In this document: one piece after another, positions 9,409 to 18,110 of the stretch | Layout of the letters: the number at the start of each line of letters is the position of its first letter | Position numbering within the stretch: the stretch's first letter is position 1 | From: an uncultured Spirochaetales bacterium | GTDB taxonomy: Bacteria; Spirochaetota; Spirochaetia; Sphaerochaetales; Sphaerochaetaceae | Assembly: GCA_949293335.1 (NCBI GenBank) | Contig: CASFDA010000029.1 | Location: 62,001-126,000 of the forward strand | DNA: 64,000 nucleotides | Direction of reading: 5' to 3' | Notes under the pieces: model-generated | The model's input: the letters and a program-made list of their open reading frames with translations, nothing else | Database searches by the model: none | Told to the model about the DNA's origin: nothing | Program-made: the position numbers and the translations under genes

Positions 9409-10998
9409 CTAGTTCTTCTTCCAGATTTCCTTGAATGTATGCACCCTGCCACAGTATGCACACTCGAACTTGCCGTCATGTGTCCTATGGAAGGATGCGG
9501 GAACACCCTCACCGCTCAATGGGTGAGATATGCATGCTTCATTAGAACATGACAGGTCACTGAAATTATATATCCTCGGGGGTGTATGGGTCCTGTATTT
9601 CTTCTCGACCTTACCATCCTTTATCAGATTGAGAGTACAGTTAGGAGCAAGAGCAGCAAGCCTCTTGAGATCCGCCCTCTTCAATTCATACTCACCTGGC
9701 CGGAATATTATTCCCTTGTACTTGCCATCTGATCCCTTGCTGACCCACTCCCCGCCTTTACCGTCATCAAGACCGAGGACAGAGGAAATGAGACGCATAT
9801 GTGTCCTTATATCCTTGGGCTCCTCGCCTTTGCAGATATGATCAATTACAATGCCATCCCTGATCGGACGCACACCTTCAGAATAGTTCTTGTCCTTCTT
9901 CGGATGATCTTCAGGCTGGACCTCGATTATATACTCCTCGCTCTCATAATCAGGCTCTTTCTGCATATGGCCGTCAAAGTCATCCCCGATCTTTCCGCTT
10001 ATCAGTGAAAGGAGGACCATGCGGCTATACATGCCGTTTATAGCCTGCCTTTCCCAGGCGTTGAAGTTAGTCTTGTCGAGGAATGTTGGGATGGTCGGAT
10101 GTTCCTTATGCCTTGGCAGCGGATGATAGAACTTGGTGTTCGGATCAATAAGCGGCATGAACTCCTCACGGAACGTGATTGCCTCCCTCAATATCGCTTC
10201 TTTCTGCAATATCCGCTCACCCATCCTTTCAAGCTGGGGCCTCGTGAAGTACCACATGAGGGCGACATCACCGCATTTCAGGTATTCTTCAATCGAGGGG
10301 AAGATACGGACGGAGAACCCGTTTTCCTTCATCCTGTCAATATAACTTTCAGGCATCATCAGTTCATCTGGAGCAATGAGATCAACCTTGACAGAGTCGA
10401 ACAACTTCAAGCCGTCAGCCTTTGAATGCACAGTTCTTCCATGATAAAGATCACCGACAAGTGCGAGATGAATATGAGAAAAGTCCATTCCGTTGTCCTC
10501 GAGGAAGGAGAACTCATCCAGAAGTTCCTGTGTAGGATGTTCGTGCTTTCCGTCTCCCGCGTTGATGAATGCGGGACGATATGGAAGGCCGTTCCGCTTC
10601 GCATACTCACCGGTCTCTTCCGACAACCACTTGGTAAGACCCTCAACAGTACTTCTGACGATAAAGATCACATTCTGGTATCCAGAGAGCATGTTGAATG
10701 TATCTGCGTAGCTCTCACCCTTGTTGATCGAGGAAGAGGAAGTCAGAAGTTCAGATACTTTCACATGATGGAACTTCGCTGCGTTTCGGAAGGACTCCTT
10801 GGTCCTTGTACTGTTTTCCAGAAAGACTTCGTAAATGCCGAAATCAGGATCGTTGATCCTGAACTTGTCCATCACGTCATCATCTGAGGACAAGATGGCA
10901 TCCTTCAGTTCCTTCGTCTTCCTGAAGAAATACCTGCGCTCATCGATCGAAAAGTCCTCGATGACATTGAGACTCCTAGACTTGAAAACATCAGACAT
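9409..10998 (-). CDS. pyrBI: Fused aspartate carbamoyltransferase PyrB-PyrI
   Basis: The 529-residue protein fuses the catalytic chain (about residues 1-345) to the regulatory chain (about 370-529), as known in Thermotoga maritima. Catalytic motifs are intact: NSTRTKESF for carbamoyl phosphate, HPTQ, DLYHGRTVHS and HPLPR. The regulatory part ends in a zinc module with CSNEAC and CAYC, so nucleotide control of the enzyme is likely. The start is ATG at 10998 with a GGAGGAG ribosome site. A TTG further upstream gives an open extension, but that sequence crosses a terminator hairpin and is not expected in the protein. It is the first enzyme gene of the pyr operon. Confidence 0.93.
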   Translation of the reverse strand: MSDVFKSRSLNVIEDFSIDERRYFFRKTKELKDAILSSDDDVMDKFRINDPDFGIYEVFLENSTRTKESFRNAAKFHHVKVSELLTSSSSINKGESYADTFNMLSGYQNVIFIVRSTVEGLTKWLSEETGEYAKRNGLPYRPAFINAGDGKHEHPTQELLDEFSFLEDNGMDFSHIHLALVGDLYHGRTVHSKADGLKLFDSVKVDLIAPDELMMPESYIDRMKENGFSVRIFPSIEEYLKCGDVALMWYFTRPQLERMGERILQKEAILREAITFREEFMPLIDPNTKFYHPLPRHKEHPTIPTFLDKTNFNAWERQAINGMYSRMVLLSLISGKIGDDFDGHMQKEPDYESEEYIIEVQPEDHPKKDKNYSEGVRPIRDGIVIDHICKGEEPKDIRTHMRLISSVLGLDDGKGGEWVSKGSDGKYKGIIFRPGEYELKRADLKRLAALAPNCTLNLIKDGKVEKKYRTHTPPRIYNFSDLSCSNEACISHPLSGEGVPASFHRTHDGKFECAYCGRVHTFKEIWKKN

Positions 10999-11113
10999 CG
11001 ACTCCTCCAAAAAAAATCGGTCCCCAGCAGATGGGAGGCCGAAGAAAGTCAGGGTAAATACGGAAGATGTCAATAACTAGAATTGAGTTATGTGTTTCAA
11101 TTCGCTTTTTCAT
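10991..11113 (-). CDS. PyrL-like leader peptide (40 codons)
   Basis: A 40-codon ORF starts at ATG 11113 behind a purine-rich AGGCGGAAG ribosome site. It reads through the whole intrinsic terminator and its T run and stops at a TGA that overlaps the first codons of pyrBI (ATGTCTGA). It lies in a different frame from pyrBI. This layout is that of the enterobacterial pyrBI attenuator. There, a ribosome that keeps up with RNA polymerase stalled for lack of UTP prevents the hairpin, so transcription enters pyrB when UTP is low. The second half of the leader is T-rich, as that model needs. Expression is inferred. Confidence 0.65.
   Translation of the reverse strand: MKKRIETHNSILVIDIFRIYPDFLRPPICWGPIFFGGVDV
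11009..11040 (-). terminator. Attenuator terminator before pyrBI
   Basis: On the minus strand a GC-rich hairpin (outer GG/CC, inner TCCCA/TGGGGA with one bulge, loop TCTGC; 11019-11040) is followed at once by eight T residues (11009-11016) and then by the pyrBI ribosome site. A terminator upstream of an operon's first gene, covered by a leader ORF, implies attenuation. Confidence 0.75.
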
Positions 11114-11146
11114 TTCTTCCGCCTATTTAGTTGAGGATACCAACTA

Positions 11147-11806
11147 TCAAGAACCCTTGTCCATAGAGAGTATGATTTCCTCAAGCTCTTCTGGTTTTTC
11201 CGCACACGGTTCCGGCAGGCCATATGGAAAACCAAAGCCCCAGGAGACAGCAACAAAAGGAACAGAGAGTGCGGCAGCACCTTTTTCATCGCTTTCAGAG
11301 TCACCGACAAGAACCGCCTGAGAACTTCTGACGTCAAACTCCCTGAGGGAAAGGGAAAGAATCCCGCTTTTTCCCATCGTCAGCCCAGGATCACTCCCAT
11401 GAATTGCCGAGAAGAGGGAAGAAAACGGTGTGGAAGCAATAAGGGACTTTGCTGCCCTCTCATCCTTCAAAGTAGAGACTGTCAGGATGTAGCCCCGTTT
11501 TCTCAGAGAAAGAAGAACATTTTCCAATCCGGGATAATACGAGTACATCTTTATCCCCTCTTCTTTGTATATCTCACGGTAAAGATCAACAGCCTTGTTC
11601 CGCAAAGTACCATCCAGATTGTAGACAATTGAAAAACCATCTTTGAGCGGAGGACCTACAAAACGGCTCTTCTCCTCTGCTGTAAGCACTCTAGAAAACC
11701 CAAGTTCCCGAGCTGTCCTTTCCATCGTGTGCCAGATTCCGGGACTTGTATCAAGGAGTGTTCCATCCAGATCAAAAGAGATCAGTCTTATTCCCGATTT
11801 TCCCAT
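11147..11806 (-). CDS. HAD phosphatase, phosphoglycolate-phosphatase-like
   Basis: A 219-residue HAD-superfamily hydrolase with nucleophile motif FDLDGTLLDT, a threonine motif (LTVSTLKDE), and the acidic motif LVGDSESDEKGA. The helical cap lies between residues 15 and 85, as in Gph/PGP-type enzymes. The substrate cannot be read from sequence. The start overlaps the 3' end of the inositol-phosphatase-like gene by 35 bases, so the two are co-expressed. The stop is 33 bases before the pyr leader ORF. Confidence 0.82.
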   Translation of the reverse strand: MGKSGIRLISFDLDGTLLDTSPGIWHTMERTARELGFSRVLTAEEKSRFVGPPLKDGFSIVYNLDGTLRNKAVDLYREIYKEEGIKMYSYYPGLENVLLSLRKRGYILTVSTLKDERAAKSLIASTPFSSLFSAIHGSDPGLTMGKSGILSLSLREFDVRSSQAVLVGDSESDEKGAAALSVPFVAVSWGFGFPYGLPEPCAEKPEELEEIILSMDKGS

Positions 11807-12542
11807 AAAGCCCCTTCACTGCCTCTTCTGTACCGCAGACAATACTCTTTATATGGTGGCCGGATCTTGTCACATCGACGATGGCCCCTGCTTCACGTGC
11901 AATAAGAATTCCCGCCGCTACATCATACTCTTCGAGCATGGTCTCGTAATATAGGGCCACTCGTCCGGAAGCGACAAAACAAAGGGAGATAGCTGCACTT
12001 CCAAGACTTCTCTGATCGGTAAAGACAGAATAAAGGTCGTACATCTTCTCGAAATACGAACGGAGGAGTTCAGGATGTCTATGCGGCGGCACCATGATTG
12101 CAAGACTCTTGCGAAGCGGTATTCCGCTCTGGACCTTTATCCTCTTTCCATTCAGATATGCACCTTCCCCGCTCTTCGCATAGAATGTCTCTCCAAGTGG
12201 GGGACACTTGACGATTCCGAATTTCAGACATCCCTTCTCTTCGTATGCGATACTGATCGTATAGCATGGAAAAGAGTTCATGAAATCCACAGTTCCATCG
12301 ATCGGATCTATTATCCATCTGTTTTCAGATTTTCCACTCTCTCCGCTTTCTTCTCCGAAGACATCATCTTCCGGGAATTGTTCCCTGATTCCGGAGATGA
12401 TCATTCTCTCCACATTCTTGTCTGCCTCGGTTACGTAGTCATTCTCTCCCTTTGAAGAAGAGGTGCGCGAGAGACTCGCATGTTCCAGAAGATATACTGA
12501 CGCAGCTTCCGCCAGGGAAAGCGCAAGGCTGAACCTGTCCAT
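11772..12542 (-). CDS. Inositol-monophosphatase family phosphatase
   Basis: A 256-residue lithium-sensitive-type phosphatase. Metal ligands are present in the family order: the glutamates of FGEESGES and the aspartates of WIIDPIDGTVDF, followed by a C-terminal YDVAAGILIAREAGA motif (usually WDxAAG; here tyrosine replaces tryptophan). Substrates in this family include inositol phosphate, fructose-1,6-bisphosphate and 3'-phosphoadenosine phosphate, and I cannot choose among them. ATG 12542 overlaps the stop of the acidic protein gene (TGATG) with AGGAGG upstream. Confidence 0.87.
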   Translation of the reverse strand: MDRFSLALSLAEAASVYLLEHASLSRTSSSKGENDYVTEADKNVERMIISGIREQFPEDDVFGEESGESGKSENRWIIDPIDGTVDFMNSFPCYTISIAYEEKGCLKFGIVKCPPLGETFYAKSGEGAYLNGKRIKVQSGIPLRKSLAIMVPPHRHPELLRSYFEKMYDLYSVFTDQRSLGSAAISLCFVASGRVALYYETMLEEYDVAAGILIAREAGAIVDVTRSGHHIKSIVCGTEEAVKGLYGKIGNKTDLF

Positions 12543-15490
12543 CACTTTCCCCTCCTCAAAAGCTCTTCTCCGATTACAGTCACGATCTTCCAGTCGGTTG
12601 AAGAAAAACTGTCCTTGTCAAAATGTTTTATGAATGCATACTCGATTGACATGTCCCTATTGAGATGGATGACAAGAACATTCCAGCTCTCCTTCCCCTT
12701 AGAGTACATGACCGCGCCGGCATTATTGACCAGTTCACGCATCCTTAAATCATCATAGACTTTGTTCTTTGAGAGGATGACAGACATATCGTACTCAAAT
12801 ACGCTGAACATCTTGTCCTTGCCGTCCAGAAGCTGCTTGTCAAACCGTTCCATGACTATGCGCTCAAAGTATTCGAGAACAGGACGCTCCTCATTCTCAA
12901 GGAACGTCGAGAACACTCCCCTCTCATCTCCAAGTTTCGCAAGGATGCTTCTGATAAAAGGCGAGAACTTCGGACTATGCACATCGATAGTGCCATTCGC
13001 TGTTGGGGAACTGTCTTCACCGGATGTCACAATCTTCTCTTCATTCTCTTTTCTTTCACTGATCACATCCGACGCGGAAAGCACGAACACTTTGCCTTTT
13101 TCCTCATCTTCAGGCTTTTCCTGTCCATGAACCTGATGATTCCTTTTCTCTTCTTCCTCTTCTATGAACTCCAAGTCTGATGAATCGGTGTTGTTTCCGG
13201 CCTCAAGATGTTCCTCTTTTTCTCCGAGCATCTCACTCTGAGTCGAAACCAGCTCATCATTATCGTCATCGTCAACGTCAAGGACCGAACTCTCTTCCTC
13301 ATTGCCTTCAAGCACGATCTCGTCAAGCTCATCATCCTCTCTGTTCTTTATCTCTTCAGCTTCCGCTTCATCACTATTCTCTTCCACGATGAACGCATCA
13401 TCTTCGCTTTCACCTGAGCTTCCATCATCCTGACTACTGCTCAGTTCTTCTGACTTGCTGTCACTGGCAACTGTATCAGAGCCAACATTCTCATCAGCCT
13501 TTTTGTCAGCTTCTTCCATAGATGATGTTTCCAGCTGATTGTCATATTCATCATCTTCTGTCAGCTGATCGTACTCGAGTTCCTCATCTTCGGTATCGAA
13601 AATGGGCTCTAGCTCAGCATCATCCTCAACCTCTTCGTAAAGCTGTTCCTCGCTCTTCTCAAAGGGGGAATCCTCCTTCTCTTCCTCGTCGAGGACCATC
13701 TCCTTCTCACTCTCTTCAAACTCGTCATCGTCAAAGAGTGCCAGTTGTCCCTCGTCAGAGAAGATTTCGTCCTCTTTCTCATCCTCATCCCCCGCTATCT
13801 CATCCTCGTCAAACGCAGTCTCGATCAGCCGGTCTGAGTCTTCGAGCGCCTCTTTTCCCCTCATATCGGAGATGATGCTCTGGTTCTCCGCGTACTTCTT
13901 TCTGTTCTCCTCTATCTCCTCGTCGCTCACCTCAAAACGAGATGGAAGATCTTCTTCAGGCATCTCATCGCCTTCATCTTCACCTTCTTCGTGGAAGATA
14001 TCATCTTCATCCATGATCATCTCTTCCTCGTCCTTCTCGTAAAGGTCGTCATTCTCTGCCACGCTCTCCTTCTCATCCTCGTCCCCATCGAGAAGTTCAT
14101 CATAAAGCGGATCTGCATCGATCCTGATTTCTCCAAGAATAGAGGAAAGGAACTCCCTTCTCTTCATCTTGTCATCGCGGATTGAGAGCAAATAGCGGAG
14201 GCTGACGAAGAATCTATCATCACCGAGCTTCTCCAGATTGCCATCTGATTCGGTATCGATAACCAGAAGTTTATGTCCGAGCTTCGGGGAAGACGAAAGC
14301 TCGCTCCTCCTGCGGTCAAGGCGTAGATGGAATAATTCAGGGTTTATAAGAGGATTGATCTCTTCAAGACTTGAGAGCAATACGACATCGATCTTATTGC
14401 CATCGAATATATAGACGCCATCGTCGTCATCCTTGAAGAAGAAGGAAAGGACAGCATTCTCGCATGCCGCCTCCATTCTTCCGCAAAGGCCCATTGAAGA
14501 GGAGAAGAATCGTTCTGCGCACGCAAGGAGGTACTTGCCTATGAAAGAAAAATACATTCCCCCTATCTTCAGGAATGGATAGCTCTGGCTGATCCATGTA
14601 CCACGCCCGATAAGGCTTTCTTTCAGATCAGCAGTTCCAGGTGCTATGGAAAGGACTTCAAGTGTCCTTTTATTGATATTGGAAGTGAACTCCGGACGGA
14701 ACATGTCAAAGTCATCACGCAGCCCTTGAAGCCTGAGACTCTCCTGATACAGTTTCGGATCAAGCATGACTTTGTTCCTGACTTCTTCCTCTGTTCCTTC
14801 ATCTCCGTTTTCACGGAGCTTCCTCATCCTCTCTTCGACAACCTTGCGGAAATTTGCGCTATCATCCCTGAGCTTGTCCACCGCAGAAAGGGAATAGTAT
14901 GCGAACGAATAGAGGGCAAGGGAGAGCTCTTTTGGATCTGTATCGAATGTTGCCCGGACTTTCTCGCTTTCATTCTCAATAAACGAATATGCCCGTTCCC
15001 TCTCAAAGAGGATCCTCTCCTCCTCCTTCCTTTCAGGGAAGAACTCTGAAAAAAGGCTGTTGCGGTACTGTTCAAGATCGTCCTCTTTGAGAATGCCATT
15101 CCTATACTCGAGGACAACCTTGTTGTTGATGAATTTCAACAGTCGTCTTGCCATATCATCAGCAACAGACAGCAAACGGTCCCAGTCCTTTTTCTTCACA
15201 TTCCTGTCATGGCTGCTTCCAGTGAAGTATGTTGAAGAAATCACCGACTGTACAAGAAATGGCAACATGCGGGCAGAGACACGAGAAAAACTGTCTTTAG
15301 ACTGGGAAAGGACCTTCCGCTCCTGCCAGAATGCCATCTTAAGTATTTCAAGCGGGTGATAAAGAGATACCAGCCTGCCGATGTTCGTCAAGTCGATGTC
15401 CATATATGAAACAGCATCGGCAATGTTCTTCTCGCACTTCTCTTTGGAAATCGAGAGAAGTTCTCTGATATCAGGCCTCGAATAACTCAT
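12542..15490 (-). CDS. Giant acidic protein of unknown function (982 aa)
   Basis: I do not recognise this protein. An N-terminal folded part (about residues 1-465, rich in helix-forming residues, no signal peptide, no membrane segment) is followed by about 340 residues of Asp/Glu-dominated low-complexity sequence. A folded C-terminal domain of about 150 residues follows; it contains a strand-rich WNVLVIHLNRD stretch. Acidic linkers of this size suggest a DNA or ribosome mimic, a cation buffer or a scaffold, but nothing shows which. It lies inside an apparent operon, 22 bases after the aminotransferase and one base overlapping the phosphatase. The start has a TAGGAG site. Confidence 0.8.
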   Translation of the reverse strand: MSYSRPDIRELLSISKEKCEKNIADAVSYMDIDLTNIGRLVSLYHPLEILKMAFWQERKVLSQSKDSFSRVSARMLPFLVQSVISSTYFTGSSHDRNVKKKDWDRLLSVADDMARRLLKFINNKVVLEYRNGILKEDDLEQYRNSLFSEFFPERKEEERILFERERAYSFIENESEKVRATFDTDPKELSLALYSFAYYSLSAVDKLRDDSANFRKVVEERMRKLRENGDEGTEEEVRNKVMLDPKLYQESLRLQGLRDDFDMFRPEFTSNINKRTLEVLSIAPGTADLKESLIGRGTWISQSYPFLKIGGMYFSFIGKYLLACAERFFSSSMGLCGRMEAACENAVLSFFFKDDDDGVYIFDGNKIDVVLLSSLEEINPLINPELFHLRLDRRRSELSSSPKLGHKLLVIDTESDGNLEKLGDDRFFVSLRYLLSIRDDKMKRREFLSSILGEIRIDADPLYDELLDGDEDEKESVAENDDLYEKDEEEMIMDEDDIFHEEGEDEGDEMPEEDLPSRFEVSDEEIEENRKKYAENQSIISDMRGKEALEDSDRLIETAFDEDEIAGDEDEKEDEIFSDEGQLALFDDDEFEESEKEMVLDEEEKEDSPFEKSEEQLYEEVEDDAELEPIFDTEDEELEYDQLTEDDEYDNQLETSSMEEADKKADENVGSDTVASDSKSEELSSSQDDGSSGESEDDAFIVEENSDEAEAEEIKNREDDELDEIVLEGNEEESSVLDVDDDDNDELVSTQSEMLGEKEEHLEAGNNTDSSDLEFIEEEEEKRNHQVHGQEKPEDEEKGKVFVLSASDVISERKENEEKIVTSGEDSSPTANGTIDVHSPKFSPFIRSILAKLGDERGVFSTFLENEERPVLEYFERIVMERFDKQLLDGKDKMFSVFEYDMSVILSKNKVYDDLRMRELVNNAGAVMYSKGKESWNVLVIHLNRDMSIEYAFIKHFDKDSFSSTDWKIVTVIGEELLRRGK

Positions 15491-15512
15491 GAGAAAAAGC
15501 TCCTAACCAAGA

Positions 15513-16727
15513 TTATACATGTTCAGAAGAATGTTTTCTTCCTTTATATGCTTCAAGTCCTTTTTCGAGGCAGGTGGCAGCGATCTCAAGCTCATCTTTG
15601 CAAAGCACATAGGCAAGACGCACCTGATTGCGCCCCAGCCCCTTTGTCACATAGAAATCTTCTGCGGGAGCGAACATCAGGGTCGAACCATTATAGGAGA
15701 ACTCCTTCAGCATGAAGATCGCGAAATCCTCCGCATCCTCGATCGGGAGTTCCGCAACGAAATAAAATGCCCCCTTAGGAAGGAAACACTTCACCCCTTT
15801 TATCTTGGAGACCTTGTCAAAGAAGAAGTTCCTGCGCTCCTCGTACTCCTTCTTGACTCCCATTATGTACTCATCAGGAGCGGAAAGGGCAGCCTCTGCA
15901 GCAGATTCCTCGACAGCAGGAGGACATAACCGTGCCTGGGCAAGCTTGAGAGCATTGGAAATGACCTCTTTGTTGCGTGACACGAGTGCGCCGATTCGTG
16001 CGCCACACATGCTGAAACGCTTTGAGAAAGAGTCAACGCAGATTACCCTGTCCTGGAACTCTGGGAAAGTAAGGACACTGACAAAGTCTTCTCCGTCGTA
16101 GCAGAATTCCCTGTAAACCTCATCGACGATCAGGAAGATGTCCTTCTCCTTGCAGAGCGTAAGCAGATCCACAAGTTCCCTACGCGTGTAGACATGTCCT
16201 GTAGGATTGTTCGGAGAACAGAGGAGGATTCCTCTCGTTTTCGGTCCGATCTTCTCTCTGAAAGAAGAAATCGGAGGAAGGGAGAATCCGTCATCAATCG
16301 AACTAGTGACGGGAATCAGGTCAACCATGGCTATGTTCGAGAATGTGGCAACGTTTGTGTAATAAGGTTCTGGAATTATTATCTCATCACCAGGATCACA
16401 GAGAGTGAGAATAGTGAACTGTATCGCCTCTGACCCACCGGTGGTAATAAGTATGTCGCTGTCACTGAGACCATAAATACCATATTTTCTGTAGTACTTC
16501 AGAAGGGCTTTCCTGATTCCCACTTCTCCTTCCGAGAGGCCGTATGCGATCGTTGTCTCCGGATAGTTATGAATAGCAGCAAGAGCTTCAGCAGGTGTCT
16601 TTATGTCAGGCTGTCCGATGTTCAGATGTACTACGTGGATCCCGTTTTCTTTCGCTTCCCTCGCAAAAGGAACCAGTCTTCTTATAGGAGAACACTGGAA
16701 CGAGGATATTCTCTTTGACATGCGCAT
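15513..16727 (-). CDS. Class I/II aminotransferase, probable aspartate aminotransferase
   Basis: A 404-residue fold-type I PLP enzyme. The pyridoxal lysine is in DSFSKRFSMCGARIG, and the cofactor-binding motifs SPNNPTGHVY, VDEVYREF and the TTGGSEAIQ turn are all present. It is closest to the AspC-like subgroup that makes or uses aspartate, although related enzymes act on alanine or aromatic amino acids. Its place between prs and the pyr genes suits a role in supplying aspartate to PyrB. The start has AGGAGGAG eight bases upstream. Confidence 0.85.
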   Translation of the reverse strand: MRMSKRISSFQCSPIRRLVPFAREAKENGIHVVHLNIGQPDIKTPAEALAAIHNYPETTIAYGLSEGEVGIRKALLKYYRKYGIYGLSDSDILITTGGSEAIQFTILTLCDPGDEIIIPEPYYTNVATFSNIAMVDLIPVTSSIDDGFSLPPISSFREKIGPKTRGILLCSPNNPTGHVYTRRELVDLLTLCKEKDIFLIVDEVYREFCYDGEDFVSVLTFPEFQDRVICVDSFSKRFSMCGARIGALVSRNKEVISNALKLAQARLCPPAVEESAAEAALSAPDEYIMGVKKEYEERRNFFFDKVSKIKGVKCFLPKGAFYFVAELPIEDAEDFAIFMLKEFSYNGSTLMFAPAEDFYVTKGLGRNQVRLAYVLCKDELEIAATCLEKGLEAYKGRKHSSEHV

Positions 16728-16742
16728 GACTATTTCTCCTCC

Positions 16743-18029
16743 TCAGTCCAGGAAACTCTCAGCCTCGTTAGCTACAGGGGCTCCAGGATTGGCCTGTGAA
16801 GAATCGACGAGCTTCTGGATGAACTTTCTGTTGTCAAGAAGCGGAGAAATCGGCCTTCCATGATGGAGACGCACAATTACACGGGCAAAAAGCTCTGTTA
16901 CATCAGCCTGTATGAACCATTCCTTCTCAAGTAGTTCCTTACCCTGGAAGACGGCGTTCGTTCCGATTATCCGCCAGAAAACCCCCTCCTTGTAAGCCGC
17001 ATCGAAATTCTCGATTGCGCTTCCATTGAAGAAAGGAAGTGATACAATGCAGATGATCTTCTTTGCGCCCCGCTTCATCAGCTCACGCATAGCGATGATC
17101 AGTGTGCCACCTGTCGCGATCATATCGTCTGCCATAAGAACGGTCTTGCCCTCAACATCGCCAAGAAGGTTTATGGACTTTATGTTCGAATGCTTTGCAT
17201 CCTTGCTGACTACTGAGTAATCCCTCTCTTTGTAAAGGACAGCAAGCGGTCTATGGAGAGCCTGGGCATAGAACTTGTTCCTGTTCACTGCTCCTGTATC
17301 AGGCGAGACGACAACAATATTAGGATCAGAGAAATCAAGGAGTCTCCTGAGAGCCATGAGAACCTGGAAAGAACCATGCAGGTTCTCTAGATGACATGTG
17401 CTGAACGCATTCTCTATCTCCCGTGAATGTATGTCCAGCGTGATGATCCTGAACACGCCAAGCTCCTCACAGAAACGAGCGAACAAGCTCGCTGTAAGGG
17501 CCTCTCTCCCGCTCTTCTTATGCTGCCTTGCATATGGATATGTTGGCAGGACAAGGGTTATGGAAAGTGCTCCGGCAAGCCTTGCCGCATCAATTGTCGT
17601 AAAGAGGAACATCAGGTGATCGTTGATCGAGAAAGGACGAGGATCCTCCTGACCTGCAACTTTTATCGGGAAACTGTTCGAGACATCGTAGACAATGTAG
17701 ACATTGAGCCCACGGATCGGATCGATGATCTCTGCCTTCACTTCACCATTGGCAAAACGGGTATATTTGACATTTATAGTCACGTCAGGACAATGGAACT
17801 GCCCCGGAAGCTTACCCGTCGGGATACGCCGCGAATCGAGGTCGTCGAGGAGAGTGACTTTCTTAAGAAGATCCTCTTCACTCATCCCGTGCCTCTTCGT
17901 AAGGGCTTCACTTAGCTTGTGGTATCGGTCGATGTAAAGCCTTCTTAGATGCCGGACCACCCTTCCTGTAAAATACTCGGAGCCCGGACCAGCTATGATA
18001 CCGAGCTTATGCGGCTTTATAATGCTCAT
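16743..18029 (-). CDS. prs: Ribose-phosphate pyrophosphokinase, long form
   Basis: It makes PRPP from ribose 5-phosphate and ATP. At 428 residues it is about 110 longer than the common bacterial enzyme. The extension includes an N-terminal arm (residues 1-60) and inserts around DPIRGLNVYIVYDVSN. The active-site motifs are clear: the PRPP loop VLMADDMIATGGTL, the flexible-loop motif YKERDYS, and TLDIHSREIENAF. I set the start at MSIIKPH; the ORF's earlier TTG has no ribosome site. PRPP feeds PyrE, encoded downstream on the same strand. Confidence 0.9.
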   Translation of the reverse strand: MSIIKPHKLGIIAGPGSEYFTGRVVRHLRRLYIDRYHKLSEALTKRHGMSEEDLLKKVTLLDDLDSRRIPTGKLPGQFHCPDVTINVKYTRFANGEVKAEIIDPIRGLNVYIVYDVSNSFPIKVAGQEDPRPFSINDHLMFLFTTIDAARLAGALSITLVLPTYPYARQHKKSGREALTASLFARFCEELGVFRIITLDIHSREIENAFSTCHLENLHGSFQVLMALRRLLDFSDPNIVVVSPDTGAVNRNKFYAQALHRPLAVLYKERDYSVVSKDAKHSNIKSINLLGDVEGKTVLMADDMIATGGTLIIAMRELMKRGAKKIICIVSLPFFNGSAIENFDAAYKEGVFWRIIGTNAVFQGKELLEKEWFIQADVTELFARVIVRLHHGRPISPLLDNRKFIQKLVDSSQANPGAPVANEAESFLD

Positions 18030-18110
18030 GATGTTCAAAGCATATCTGATTCAACCTAATTTAGACAATAGAAAGCCTTCCTTTCCATAAGGAAAAGCCC
18101 CTGTCCGGAA

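Noticed and set aside
11001-11073. Upstream TTG extension of pyrBI by 25 residues
   Set aside because: It would read through the terminator hairpin, and homology and a strong ribosome site place the start at 10998.
13180-13875. Open plus-strand frames of 60-120 codons opposite the acidic gene
   Set aside because: They are antisense shadows of GAA/GAT/GAG-rich codons, rich in Ser/Pro/His/Leu repeats, without ribosome sites.
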